A program made the translations under genes and the position numbers. From NCBI GenBank assembly GCA_963825505.1, contig CAWGTL010000018.1:1-64000 (forward strand): DNA of 64,000 nt, given 5' to 3'. Positions 9,570 to 18,355 of this stretch are shown piece after piece (the stretch's first letter is position 1; the number at the start of each line of letters is the position of its first letter). Source of the DNA: JBBQSN01 sp963825505. Lineage in GTDB: Bacteria > Actinomycetota > Actinomycetes > Actinomycetales > CAWJMD01. Below the pieces are notes generated by a model. The model saw nothing but the letters and a program-made list of their open reading frames with translations. It was not told the origin of the DNA and searched no databases.

Positions 9570-10892
9570 ATGCGTGCACGCTCACTCCTGCGAACCGGCA
9601 GCGTCGCCACGGCGGCCCTGCTCGCCCTGGCCGCCTGCGCACCGGGCGAGACGACGCCCGAGGGCGACGGCTCCGCCGCCCCGACGTCGCAGAGCCTGGA
9701 CTGGGACTCGTTCGAGGGCCAGACCCTCGACTACGTCTACTTCACCGACGGGCCCGACGAGACGGTCACGCGCGAGCTGATCGCCGGCTTCGAGGAGGAG
9801 ACCGGCGCCACCGTCAACCTGCAGATCGTCCCGTTCGCCGAGCTCGAGCAGACCCTGCAGGCCCGGATCAACTCCGGCAGCCCGCCCGGCGTCGCCCGCG
9901 TCGCGGCGTGGACCCCCTACGCCGACGCGCTGATCGACGTCCGCAGCTACCTCGGCGAGGACTACCCCGAGCAGTTCGTCGAGGGCCAGGCCGCCGCCGG
10001 CACCGACGCCGAGGGCCGGTTCCTCGCCGTGCCCAACGACCTGACGATGAACGGTCCCTTCGTCAACGTCGACGCCTTCGAGAAGGCGGGGGTCGAGGTG
10101 CCGACCGAGGACGACCCGTGGACCTGGGACGAGATGGTCGAGGCCGCGAGCACCGTGCAGCAGGCCAACGACATGGAGTCGGCGATCGCCATCGACAAGT
10201 CGGGGCACCGGCTCAGCACCGTCTTCAGCGAGTACGGCACCACCCTGTTCGACGAGGAGGGTGAGGCCGCCTTCGACGTCGAGGCCGGCACGGCCGCGCT
10301 GACCGAGCTCGACGCGCTGGTCGACTCCGGCGGCCTGCTCGCCGACTTCTGGCTCGAGTCCGGCAGCCGGTACGCGGGTGCCAACGAGCAGTTCCTCGCG
10401 CAGGAGGTGCCGGTGTACCTGTCGGGCAACTGGCAGGTCGGCCAGTTCGCCGAGAACGCCTCGTTCACCTGGGCAGCGGCGCCGAACGCCTGCGCCGAGC
10501 GGTGCGGCGGCTTCCCGGGCGGCAAGTACCTGGCCGCCTTCTCCGACGCCGAGAACCCCGAGCTGGCGGTCGCTTTCGTCGACTGGATGAACCGCGCCGA
10601 GCAGCAGCAGGCGATGGCCGAGGGGGCGTACTGGATCCCGACGCGCACCGACCTGGCCGACGCCGAGATCGCCTACCCCGACCGGGTCGAGGACATGGCC
10701 GTGTTCCGCGCCGAGGTCGAGCAGACCCCGCCCGACGCCTTCGCGTCGAACGCCTCGCCCGCCTTCAGCGGGGCCGCCACGGTGGTGGTCGAGCAGGTGA
10801 GCGCGATGTTCGCGGGCAACCAGGACCCGGCGGCGACGGCCGAGGCCATCCAGGCCGGCGTCGCGGAGGTCGCGGAGCAGGTCAGCCCGTGA
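9570..10892 (+). CDS. ABC sugar transporter, solute-binding lipoprotein
   Basis: 440 residues. A lipoprotein signal peptide ends in ALAAC, so Cys23 would be the lipidated residue after cleavage. The body is a family 1 extracellular sugar-binding protein (ELIAGFEEETGATVNLQIVP, then PWTWDEMVEAAS, LSGNWQVGQF, DWMNRAEQQQAM). It delivers an oligosaccharide to the two permeases encoded immediately downstream. The ATG at 9570 has a GGAG 10 bases upstream. Its stop overlaps the next start as GTGA. The neighbouring GH105 and Kdu genes suggest that the ligand is an unsaturated uronide oligosaccharide. No ATPase gene is in the operon, so a shared ATPase such as MsmK/MsiK is presumably used. Confidence 0.92.
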   Translation: MRARSLLRTGSVATAALLALAACAPGETTPEGDGSAAPTSQSLDWDSFEGQTLDYVYFTDGPDETVTRELIAGFEEETGATVNLQIVPFAELEQTLQARINSGSPPGVARVAAWTPYADALIDVRSYLGEDYPEQFVEGQAAAGTDAEGRFLAVPNDLTMNGPFVNVDAFEKAGVEVPTEDDPWTWDEMVEAASTVQQANDMESAIAIDKSGHRLSTVFSEYGTTLFDEEGEAAFDVEAGTAALTELDALVDSGGLLADFWLESGSRYAGANEQFLAQEVPVYLSGNWQVGQFAENASFTWAAAPNACAERCGGFPGGKYLAAFSDAENPELAVAFVDWMNRAEQQQAMAEGAYWIPTRTDLADAEIAYPDRVEDMAVFRAEVEQTPPDAFASNASPAFSGAATVVVEQVSAMFAGNQDPAATAEAIQAGVAEVAEQVSP

Positions 10893-11812
10893 GCGCGGTC
10901 GTCGCGCAGGAGGCGCCACCCGCACCCCGGCCCCGGCCGCGGCGGTGGCGCGCGCAGTCCTGGGCGCCGTACCTGTTCGTGCTCCCGAACATGGTGCTGT
11001 TCGGGACGTTCACGATCTACCCGGCGCTGAACGGCTTCAACCTCAGCATCTACGACTCCAGCAACGGCCGGACGTTCACCTACGCCGGTGCCGACAACTA
11101 CACCGAGATCCTGTCGTCGCAGGAGTTCTGGTCGGTGGCCCGGGCCACGCTGGTGTTCGTGGTCGGCACCGTGGTGCTGACCACGACGACGGCGCTGGCC
11201 CTGGCGATCGCCCTCAACGCCCAGGGCCGGGGGAGGGGTCTGCTGCGTGCGGCCTACTTCGTGCCGTTCCTGGTCTCACCGGTGGTGGTGGGCCTGATCT
11301 GGCGGCTCGCGCTGGAGCGCCAGAACGGTCTGGTGAACACGCTGCTCGACGCGTTGGGGCTCGGCCGTCCGGGCTGGCTGCTCGAACCGGGACTGGCTCT
11401 CGGGGTCGTGATCGCGGTCGGGCTGTGGACCCAGCTGGGCTTCTACGCGCTGATCCTGCTCGCAGGGCTGCAGGGCATCGACCGCAACGTGTACGAGGCC
11501 GCCCGCATGGACGGCGCGACCTGGTGGCAGCAGGTGCGCTCGATCACGCTGCCGCTGCTCACCCCCACCACGCTCGTGGTGGTCGTCCTGTCGACGATCC
11601 ACGCGTTCCAGGCGTTCGACTACATCTACACCCTCACCGGCGGCGGCCCGCTCGGGGCGACGACGCTGATCGTCCAGTACATCTACGAGTCCTCGTTCCA
11701 GTCGCCGATCCGGTTCGGGCTCGCGGCCGCCGCCGGCGTGATCCTCTTCGTGGTCGTGTTCGGGGCGACCCTGATCAACTACCTGGTCGGGCGCCGACGG
11801 GAGGCGATCTGA
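10889..11812 (+). CDS. ABC sugar transporter permease, MalF/UgpA type
   Basis: 307 residues with six predicted membrane segments: PYLFVLPNMVLFGTFTIYP first, TLVFVVGTVVLTTTTALALA second, and a last segment near FGLAAAAGVILFVVVFGA. The EAA loop, which contacts the ATPase, is visible as EAARMDGATWWQQVRSITLPLL. It has a short basic, proline-rich cytoplasmic N-terminus (APPAPRPRPRRWR). The GTG start at 10889 overlaps the binding-protein stop and the gene ends in a one-base overlap with the next permease. It imports the ligand captured by the 9570-10892 lipoprotein. Confidence 0.93.
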   Translation: MSAVVAQEAPPAPRPRPRRWRAQSWAPYLFVLPNMVLFGTFTIYPALNGFNLSIYDSSNGRTFTYAGADNYTEILSSQEFWSVARATLVFVVGTVVLTTTTALALAIALNAQGRGRGLLRAAYFVPFLVSPVVVGLIWRLALERQNGLVNTLLDALGLGRPGWLLEPGLALGVVIAVGLWTQLGFYALILLAGLQGIDRNVYEAARMDGATWWQQVRSITLPLLTPTTLVVVVLSTIHAFQAFDYIYTLTGGGPLGATTLIVQYIYESSFQSPIRFGLAAAAGVILFVVVFGATLINYLVGRRREAI

Positions 11813-12702
11813 TGGCCACCTCGACCGGCACCTCGACCGCCAGCACGACGACCGGTACCCGCGGGTGGTCCTCGACCACCGGCCGGTCGCCCAGCACCGG
11901 TGCGATCGTCCGCGGGACCGTGCTCACCGCCGGTGCGCTGGCCGTCCTGACGCCGATCGTCTGGGCGGTGCTCAGCTCGCTGAAGACGCCGGAGGAGCTC
12001 GCGCAGCGCCCACCGACGTTGTGGCCGCAGGACCTGACGATCGGCAACTACACCGAGGCGCTCACCGCGTTCGACTTCCCGAGCTACTTCCTGAACTCGG
12101 CGATCGTGACGGTGGTCGCCACCGTGCTGACGCTGGTCGTCAACTCGATGGCCGCGTACGCCTTGTCCAAGTACAACTTCCGTGGTCGCGACACGCTGTT
12201 CGTCATCACGCTGGCGACCATCATGATCCCGTTGCAGGTGATCTTCCTGCCGGTGTACCAGGTGGTCTCCTCGCTCGGGCTGGTCAACACCCTGTGGGGC
12301 ATGATCATCCCGGCCGCCGCCACGCCCACGGGGGTCTTCCTGCTGCGGCAGTACATGCTGTCGCTGCCGGACGACCTGATCGAGGCGGCGCGGATCGACG
12401 GCGCCGGCGAGTTCCGCATCTTCCTGCAGATCGTGCTGCCCCTGTGCCGCCCGGCGCTGGCGGTCGTCGCGATCTTCTCGGTGATCTGGCGGTGGAACGA
12501 CTTCCTCTGGCCGCTCATCGTGGCGCAGGACGAGTCCGTCTACACCCTGCCCGTGGCGCTGGCGCGGTTCTCGGCGCAGCTGGTCGTCCCGTTCAACCTG
12601 GTGCTGGCGATGTCGGTGCTGTCGATCGTCCCCGTGGTGCTGCTGTTCCTCCTGCTGCAGAAGCAGATCATCGCCGGTGTCGCCCAGACCGGCCTCAAGT
12701 GA
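11812..12702 (+). CDS. ABC sugar transporter permease, MalG/UgpE type
   Basis: 296 residues; the second half of the importer. There is a Thr/Ser-rich N-terminal tail of about 35 residues, then six membrane segments starting with IVRGTVLTAGALAVLTPIVW. The EAA loop reads EAARIDGAGEFRIFLQIVLP. The C-terminal end KQIIAGVAQTGLK is typical of MalG-type permeases (the AGLTAGAVKG position). The ATG at 11812 overlaps the previous stop by one base (TGATG). The next gene starts 50 bases later. Confidence 0.93.
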   Translation: MATSTGTSTASTTTGTRGWSSTTGRSPSTGAIVRGTVLTAGALAVLTPIVWAVLSSLKTPEELAQRPPTLWPQDLTIGNYTEALTAFDFPSYFLNSAIVTVVATVLTLVVNSMAAYALSKYNFRGRDTLFVITLATIMIPLQVIFLPVYQVVSSLGLVNTLWGMIIPAAATPTGVFLLRQYMLSLPDDLIEAARIDGAGEFRIFLQIVLPLCRPALAVVAIFSVIWRWNDFLWPLIVAQDESVYTLPVALARFSAQLVVPFNLVLAMSVLSIVPVVLLFLLLQKQIIAGVAQTGLK

Positions 12703-12751
12703 TTCCGCCAGCTCGCGCCGTCGCGCGTTCCGAGACGAAGGAGAACCCTTG

Positions 12752-15529
12752 GTGACCGCCCCGACGGGCCGCACCGTCCACACCCTCGACCCCGACGGGC
12801 TGGTGCGCGACTGGCTGGTCGGCCCCGCGTGGTCCACGTCGTGCGACGACCTCGACGCCGTGCTGGCGGCGGACGGGTCGCCATGGGGACCCGGCGGGCG
12901 GTGGGTGCTGACCAACGGCCCGGACGTGGCCCCGCTGAAGGCGCGGCTGTACGAGCGGCGGCCGCTGGTGGTCGACCAGGAGCTCCCCGAGCCGGTCGAG
13001 GGGGGAGCCGTTCGGTGGACCGCGCCGGGCGGGCACCGCGTCGACGAGGGCGTCTGGGAGAGAGCCCGCACCGGCCGGGACGGCCTGCTGGACTGGAGCC
13101 GGTTCTGCTACACCCCGGAGTACCGGCACGCCGTCGCGGCCACCGTGCTCGAGGTCGACCAGCCCGAGCTGCGGACGCTCGAGGTCTCGTGCACCGGCCC
13201 GTTCGCGCTCTGGGTGGGCGACGAGATCGTCCTGCGCGGTGACGATTTCGGGTACATGCAGGGCGAGGTGCGATCGGTGCGGGTGCTGCTGCCCTCCGGG
13301 ACGAGCCGGGTGCTGCTGGCGACCTGGCAGGTGGCCTTCCGCGAGGTGCGGCACACGGCCTCGCTGCGCGTCCTCGGGCTCCCGGTGCGCGTCGTGGTGC
13401 CCTCGCCCGGCGCGGACGAGTACGCCGCTGCCGCAGCCGAGCAGGTGCTCGACGCCGTCGCGAGCCGGTCCTGGGCGGTGCGTGACGGCAGCGTCGCTCT
13501 CACCGGGCCGGCCGGGGTGGCGCTCGTGGTGCAGGCCGACGGCGGGCCGCCGGTCCGCGCGCGGCTCGACGACGGCAGCGCCGAGCTCTCCGTCGCCGAG
13601 CTGCAGGGACGAGCGGACTCCACGGGTTCGGACGGCCCGGCCGAGCTGGAAGGTGGCGACGCCACCGCCTCGATGCTGAGCACCGGCGAGACCCGCTTGC
13701 GCGTGCGGGTCGACGACGACCGCTGCCCGGTCGCCCGTGAGCTGCTGGTCGCGGTGCTGCCACCCCGCCGGCGCGACGTGCCGGTGGGCGGCCCGGACGA
13801 CTGGCGGCGGGAGCTGCTCGAGCACGTCGCGGGGGAGCACCCGGGATCGGCGCGCGCACTGGCCCGGTTCGACCTCGACCCCGACGCCGCCGTGGTCGAG
13901 GCGGTCGACCTCGACCCGGCGCTGACGATGATCACCTCGCGCGCGGACTGCGCCGACTTCGAGGCCGTCGGGCTCATGCACCTGTGGCACCGGGTCCCCG
14001 AGCGGCAGTGGGCGCCCGGCCAGCGCGAGCGGGTGCGAGAGGCGTTGCTGGGCTTCAAGTACTGGATCGACCAGCCGGGTCTGGACGCCATGTGCTACTT
14101 CACCGAGAACCACCAGCTGGTGTGGCACACCGCCGAGCTGATCGTGGGCCGCACCTTCGCCGACGAGACGTTCACCAACACCGGGTGGACCGGACGCCGG
14201 CACGCCGACCACGCGCGGGGCATGGTGCTGGCCTGGCTCCGCCGCAAGCTCGCGGGCGGGTTCAGCGAGTTCGACTCCAACGCCTACCTCGCGATCGACT
14301 CGCTGGCGCTGGTGAGCCTGGTCGAGATGGACGACGACGACGAGGTGCGCGGGCTCGCCGAGGCGCTGCTCGACAAGGTGCTGCTGACGCTGGCGTGCAA
14401 CTCCTGGCGCGGCGTGCACGGTGCCGCGCACGGCCGGTCGTACACCCCGACGCTGCGCTCCAGCCGGCTCGAGGAGACGGCGCCCATCATGTGGGCGCTC
14501 TGGGGGACAGGCGCTCTCAACGCGGCCGTGCTGCCCGCCACCGCCCTCACCACGGCGCGCGCGTACCGGGTGCCCGACCTCGTCCGCGCTGTCGCGACCG
14601 ACGGGCCGCCCCACTGGGAGGGGCGCCAGGTCTACCGCGGCACCTACCGGTTGCACCACGACCTGCTCGAGCGCCCGTACGGCTCGGACCTGCGGATCTG
14701 GCGCACCCCGGACGCGATGCTGTCGTCGGTGCAGGCCTACCGGGCGGGGCTGCCCGGCCTGCAGGAGCACGTCTGGGGCGCCACCCTCGGCTCGGAGGCC
14801 CAGGTGTTCGCCACCTTCCCCGCGGCCGACAGCAACAGCCCGTCGGCGCGCCCGAACGCGTGGGCGGGACAACGGGTGCTGCCGCGCACGCACCAGCACC
14901 GCGACACCGTCCTGTCGGTCCACGGCCTGCCGGAGCGGACGCCGTCGGGGCCGGCGGGCGGCACCCGGGTCTGGTTCCCCGCAGCCCAGTTCGACCAGGT
15001 GGTGCACCACGGCGCCTGGCTCGCAGGGCGGCTCGGCGAGGGTTACGTCGCCGTCGCGGCCGAAGGCGGTCTGGTGGCGGTCCGTACCGGGGACGAGGCC
15101 GAGCAGGCCTGGTACCCGCGCGGCGACGGCCGCGCCTACGTGGCGACGGTCGGGCGGACGGCGGACGACGGCACCTTCGCGGACTTCGTGGCGGCGCTGG
15201 AGCAGCCGTCGTTCTCCGCTGATCCCGGCGGTGCGCCCCGGGTGACGTGGACGGCGCGCGACGGTCGCCTGCTCGAGCTCGGGTGGGAGGGGCCGTTCTG
15301 CGTCGACGGCCGGCCCGACGGGTTCGGCCCGTCCGGCCGGCCGGAGGACCCGCCGCACGTGGCGAACCCGGTGGTGCAGCAGGCGTTCGGTGCCGACCGG
15401 CTGGAGGCGGTCTGGGCCGGCCACCGTCTCGTCCTCGACCTGGTCGTCGGACGTCGGCTGGAACCGCCGAGCGCCCTGGACCCGGTGCCGGTCGCGACCA
15501 CCACGGGAGGGAGCTCCGGTGGCCGGTGA
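12752..15529 (+). CDS. Large uncharacterised cytoplasmic protein of the uronide cluster, alpha/alpha-toroid-like
   Basis: 925 residues from the GTG at 12752, preceded by GAAGGAG. No signal peptide or membrane segment is seen. The N-terminal 350 residues look beta-rich (LRTLEVSCTGPFALWVGDEI, SVRVLLPSGTSRVLLATWQV), like an accessory beta-sandwich. Residues about 390-700 are helical, with conserved-looking patches CYFTENHQLVWHTAELIVGR, GFSEFDSNAYLAID and WRGVHGAAHGRSYTPTLRSS, resembling the helical barrel of polysaccharide lyases and GH88/GH105-type enzymes. The C-terminal 200 residues return to a beta-rich pattern. It overlaps the GH105 gene by 11 bases. An intracellular glycosidase or lyase for the imported oligosaccharide is my best inference; I do not recognise a named family. 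Confidence 0.6.
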   Translation: MTAPTGRTVHTLDPDGLVRDWLVGPAWSTSCDDLDAVLAADGSPWGPGGRWVLTNGPDVAPLKARLYERRPLVVDQELPEPVEGGAVRWTAPGGHRVDEGVWERARTGRDGLLDWSRFCYTPEYRHAVAATVLEVDQPELRTLEVSCTGPFALWVGDEIVLRGDDFGYMQGEVRSVRVLLPSGTSRVLLATWQVAFREVRHTASLRVLGLPVRVVVPSPGADEYAAAAAEQVLDAVASRSWAVRDGSVALTGPAGVALVVQADGGPPVRARLDDGSAELSVAELQGRADSTGSDGPAELEGGDATASMLSTGETRLRVRVDDDRCPVARELLVAVLPPRRRDVPVGGPDDWRRELLEHVAGEHPGSARALARFDLDPDAAVVEAVDLDPALTMITSRADCADFEAVGLMHLWHRVPERQWAPGQRERVREALLGFKYWIDQPGLDAMCYFTENHQLVWHTAELIVGRTFADETFTNTGWTGRRHADHARGMVLAWLRRKLAGGFSEFDSNAYLAIDSLALVSLVEMDDDDEVRGLAEALLDKVLLTLACNSWRGVHGAAHGRSYTPTLRSSRLEETAPIMWALWGTGALNAAVLPATALTTARAYRVPDLVRAVATDGPPHWEGRQVYRGTYRLHHDLLERPYGSDLRIWRTPDAMLSSVQAYRAGLPGLQEHVWGATLGSEAQVFATFPAADSNSPSARPNAWAGQRVLPRTHQHRDTVLSVHGLPERTPSGPAGGTRVWFPAAQFDQVVHHGAWLAGRLGEGYVAVAAEGGLVAVRTGDEAEQAWYPRGDGRAYVATVGRTADDGTFADFVAALEQPSFSADPGGAPRVTWTARDGRLLELGWEGPFCVDGRPDGFGPSGRPEDPPHVANPVVQQAFGADRLEAVWAGHRLVLDLVVGRRLEPPSALDPVPVATTTGGSSGGR

Positions 15530-16649
15530 GGACCTCGACAACGCCCGGCTCGCAGAGCCGCCGCGCGAACCCCTGGCCGTCGCCGAGCTGACCAGGGACC
15601 GGCTGGTCGCCCTCGGGGACGCGGTGGCCGCACGCACCTGGGAGATGGGTCTGCGCGAGTGGTTCTGGGGAGAGGGCGTGTGCCTGCTCGGTCTCGTGCG
15701 CCTGGCCCGGGCGGCGCGGCGACCGTTCCCGCCGGACGTGATCGGGTGGCTCGCCGAGCGGCTCGAGCGCGGCGTCCGGGTCGAGCACGTCAACCACCTG
15801 GCCCCCCTCACGGCCCTCGCCCTCGCCCTGCGCGACCAGCCCGGGCTGCGGCCCGCGCTCGAGCCACGGCTGGTCGCGCTGGTGGACTGGCTGGACCAGC
15901 CGGGCTCGGCCACCTACGACACCGACGGCACCCTCGAGCACTGGCCCGGCGGGGTCTGGGCCGACACGGTCTTCATGGCCGGTCTGCCGCTCGCCCACGC
16001 GGGTCTGCTCCTGGACGACGACCGCCTGGTCGCCACCTTCGCCCGCCAGGTCGAGCGGCACGTCGCGGTGCTGCAGGACCCCGGCACCGGGTTGTTCGTG
16101 CACGGATCGCACCGTGGCGAGGTGCTGCCCTGCCACTGGGGTCGGGCGAACGCCTGGTGCGCGCTCGCGATGGTCGAGCTGCTCGAGATGGCAGCCGATC
16201 TCGGCGCGGACGGGGTCGACCGGGTCGGCATCGGCGCGCAGGTCGAGGTCGCTCGCACGGCCCTGTCGCGCCAGCTCGCGGCGCTGGCTGCGCACCAGCC
16301 GCCGCACGGCGTCTGGAGCGTCCTGGTCGACGAGCACCCCGAGACGGCAGGCATCGTCGAGACCTCGGCGGCAGCCGGCCTCGGCGCCGCGGTGCTGCGC
16401 GCAGAGCGGTTGCTGGACCTGCCCGAGGCCGTGGTCACCGCCGGCTGGCGCGCCGTCCGCGGCGCGCTGGGCCACGTCGGTGCCGACGGCACGCTGCTGC
16501 GCACGAGCGCGGGGACGATCCTGCAGCTGGTGCCGTTCGGGTACAGCGTGGTGCGGGACGACCGGATCCAGCCGTGGGGGCAGGGCCTGGCGCTGCACGC
16601 GGTGGCGGCAGCGATCGAGGCGCTGGACGAGGGGAGGACCCCGCGGTGA
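15519..16649 (+). CDS. Unsaturated glycuronyl hydrolase, GH105 (YteR/YesR-like)
   Basis: 376 residues, the normal size for GH105. These enzymes add water to the C4-C5 double bond of an unsaturated uronic acid at the non-reducing end, releasing 4-deoxy-5-ketouronate for KduI. Family signatures are visible: HWPGGVWADTVFMAGLPLA, containing the Asp that corresponds to the catalytic WxDtxfM position, and HWGRANAWCALAMVELLE, equivalent to the WGRGNGW motif. The GTG at 15519 follows GGGAGGGA and lies inside the end of the previous gene. The stop overlaps the kinase start as GTGA. No signal peptide is present, so it acts on imported oligosaccharide. Confidence 0.9.
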   Translation: MAGEDLDNARLAEPPREPLAVAELTRDRLVALGDAVAARTWEMGLREWFWGEGVCLLGLVRLARAARRPFPPDVIGWLAERLERGVRVEHVNHLAPLTALALALRDQPGLRPALEPRLVALVDWLDQPGSATYDTDGTLEHWPGGVWADTVFMAGLPLAHAGLLLDDDRLVATFARQVERHVAVLQDPGTGLFVHGSHRGEVLPCHWGRANAWCALAMVELLEMAADLGADGVDRVGIGAQVEVARTALSRQLAALAAHQPPHGVWSVLVDEHPETAGIVETSAAAGLGAAVLRAERLLDLPEAVVTAGWRAVRGALGHVGADGTLLRTSAGTILQLVPFGYSVVRDDRIQPWGQGLALHAVAAAIEALDEGRTPR

Positions 16650-17555
16650 CCGGCAGCCCGGGGGTCGTGCTGTGCGTCGGCGAGGCGCTGGTGGCGCTCA
16701 CGCCGACACGCGGCTCGCTGCGCGACGCCACCGACCTGTCGGTCTCCGCCGCCGGCGCCGAGCTGAACGTCGCGGTGCACCTGGCACGGCTGGGCCACCG
16801 GGCGCGGTTCGCGGGCCGCGTCGGGGACGACGCGTTCGGACGACGCCTGCGCGACGTCCTCGAGCGCGAGGGGGTGGACGCCGCGCCTCTCGAGGTCGAC
16901 GCGGACCTGCCGACGGGGCTCTACGCCAAGGACCCCTCGACCGGTGGGACGTCGGTGCTCTACTACCGCAGCGGTTCCGCGGCGACCCGGATGGACGCGC
17001 TGCCGACGGGGGCGCTCGACGGCGTGGACCTGGTGCACCTGACGGGGATCACCCCTGCGCTGTCGCCCGCCTGCGACGCGCTGGTCGAGCAGCCTGCTCG
17101 GGCTCGACGTGCCCACGTCGTTCGACGTCAACCACCGTCCGGCGCTGTGGGACGTGGAGCGCGCGGCGCCGCGGCTGCTCGCGCTGGCGTCGCGGGCCGG
17201 CACCGTGTTCGTCGGCCTGGACGAGGCCGCGGCGCTGTGGGGTGTCCGCACGGCCGACGAGGTGCGGGACCTGCTCCCCGCGCCGGCCGAGCTCGTGGTC
17301 AAGGACGGTGCGGTGGAGGCGATCGCGTTCACGACCGCCGGGGTGGACGTCGTTCCGGCGCTGCAGGTCGAGGTGGTGGAGGCGGTCGGCGCCGGTGACG
17401 CGTTCGCCGCGGCCTACCTGGCGACCCGCCGGCGAGGCGGGACGCCGCAGGACGCGCTGGCCCAGGGCCACGTCCTGGCGGCGCAGGTGCTCGGTTCGCA
17501 CAGCGACCACGGCGCACCGTCGCACGCCGCGAGCCGTGTTGCCCGTCACCGCTGA
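16646..17555 (+). pseudogene. kdgK: 2-keto-3-deoxygluconate kinase (KdgK, PfkB family), one frame change
   Basis: This PfkB-family carbohydrate kinase phosphorylates 2-keto-3-deoxygluconate before Eda cleaves it. The first frame (GTG at 16646) gives VLCVGEALVALTPTRG, GAELNVAVHLARLGHRARF and GRVGDDAFGRRL. The second, from about 17095, gives LDVPTSFDVNHRPALW and the C-terminal catalytic motif VEAVGAGDAFAAAYLA. The switch is near 17088, in GTCGAGCAGCCTG, where one surplus base would account for it. About 303 residues in total, normal for KdgK. It is the last gene of the ABC-unknown-GH105-kinase operon and starts with a GTGA overlap. The only defect is the indel, which may be an error. Confidence 0.85.
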
Positions 17556-17579
17556 CGTGGAGCACCGGACCGCAGGCGG

Positions 17580-18155
17580 TCAGCCCGACGTGCGGCCCAG
17601 CGGGTCGCGTCCGATGAACGCGAGCATCCTCGTCTGGGCGTCGGCGTCGTCCGGCACCTCGACCTTCGGGCCGTACTGGCCGCTCGTGCGGAGCACCTCG
17701 TCGATGGGGACCATCCCCTCGTACAGCTGCTCGCACAGGTCGGCGTCGAGCGTCTCGTCCTGACCGGTGGCGCGCGCCAGGTCCCACGAGTGCATGAACA
17801 CGTCGGCGGTGTAGAAGCGCGAGACCGCCTCTCCCACAGGCAACGTGCCGATGTGCCGGTTGGTGAACTCGCGCTCGGCCACCTCGGGGTCGTCGAGCAC
17901 CGCCTGGATCGCGTCGGCCTTCGTCGTCCACGCGCCGACCGGGTCCTCGTCCACGGACGGGCCCGCCGGTAGCGTCAGACCCGAACCACCCTCCAGGAAG
18001 CCCGGGAACCACTCCACCAGGTGCCGGACGACGTCGCGCGCGGTCCAGCCGTCGACGGGGGCCGGGGCGTCCCAGTCGGTGGCGCCGCGCACCAAGGCGG
18101 TGAAGTGGCCGGCGACGGCGCGGTGGTAGGCGGCGGGGGTGCTCTGGTCGATCAT
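17580..18155 (-). CDS. TIGR03086/DinB-fold protein (mycothiol maleylpyruvate isomerase-like)
   Basis: 191 residues. It is a DinB/YfiT-fold four-helix protein of the TIGR03086 or maleylpyruvate-isomerase N-terminal group common in actinobacteria. Visible features are GWTARDVVRHLVEWFPGF near the N-terminus and VFMHSWDLARATGQDETLD in the middle; these carry metal-ligand-type histidines. The ATG at 18155 is preceded by GAGGAGGTC. It converges on the kinase gene 24 bases away. The substrate is unknown; relatives may act as thiol-S-transferases using mycothiol, which is family knowledge. Confidence 0.8.
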   Translation of the reverse strand: MIDQSTPAAYHRAVAGHFTALVRGATDWDAPAPVDGWTARDVVRHLVEWFPGFLEGGSGLTLPAGPSVDEDPVGAWTTKADAIQAVLDDPEVAEREFTNRHIGTLPVGEAVSRFYTADVFMHSWDLARATGQDETLDADLCEQLYEGMVPIDEVLRTSGQYGPKVEVPDDADAQTRMLAFIGRDPLGRTSG

Positions 18156-18355
18156 GTGACCTCCTCGTGGGGGACGAGCGTCACCCATCCAACCGTCCGC
18201 GGACGCGGAGCTCATCGGTGCGGGCGCGGTCGACGTCCGAGACCGCGCGTCCGGAACGCGAGCGCCGAACCCACCGCGTGACCTCCCGCGTGCTGGCTCG
18301 TTGTGATCTGCATCTCGCCCGCGACGACGCGGGCGTCGGCACCGAGAGGCGACCC

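Noticed and set aside
12695..15913. Open frame of about 1,072 codons antisense to the 925-aa protein and GH105
   Set aside because: Composition is typical of antisense high-GC DNA and it spans two good genes; no ribosome site or domain.
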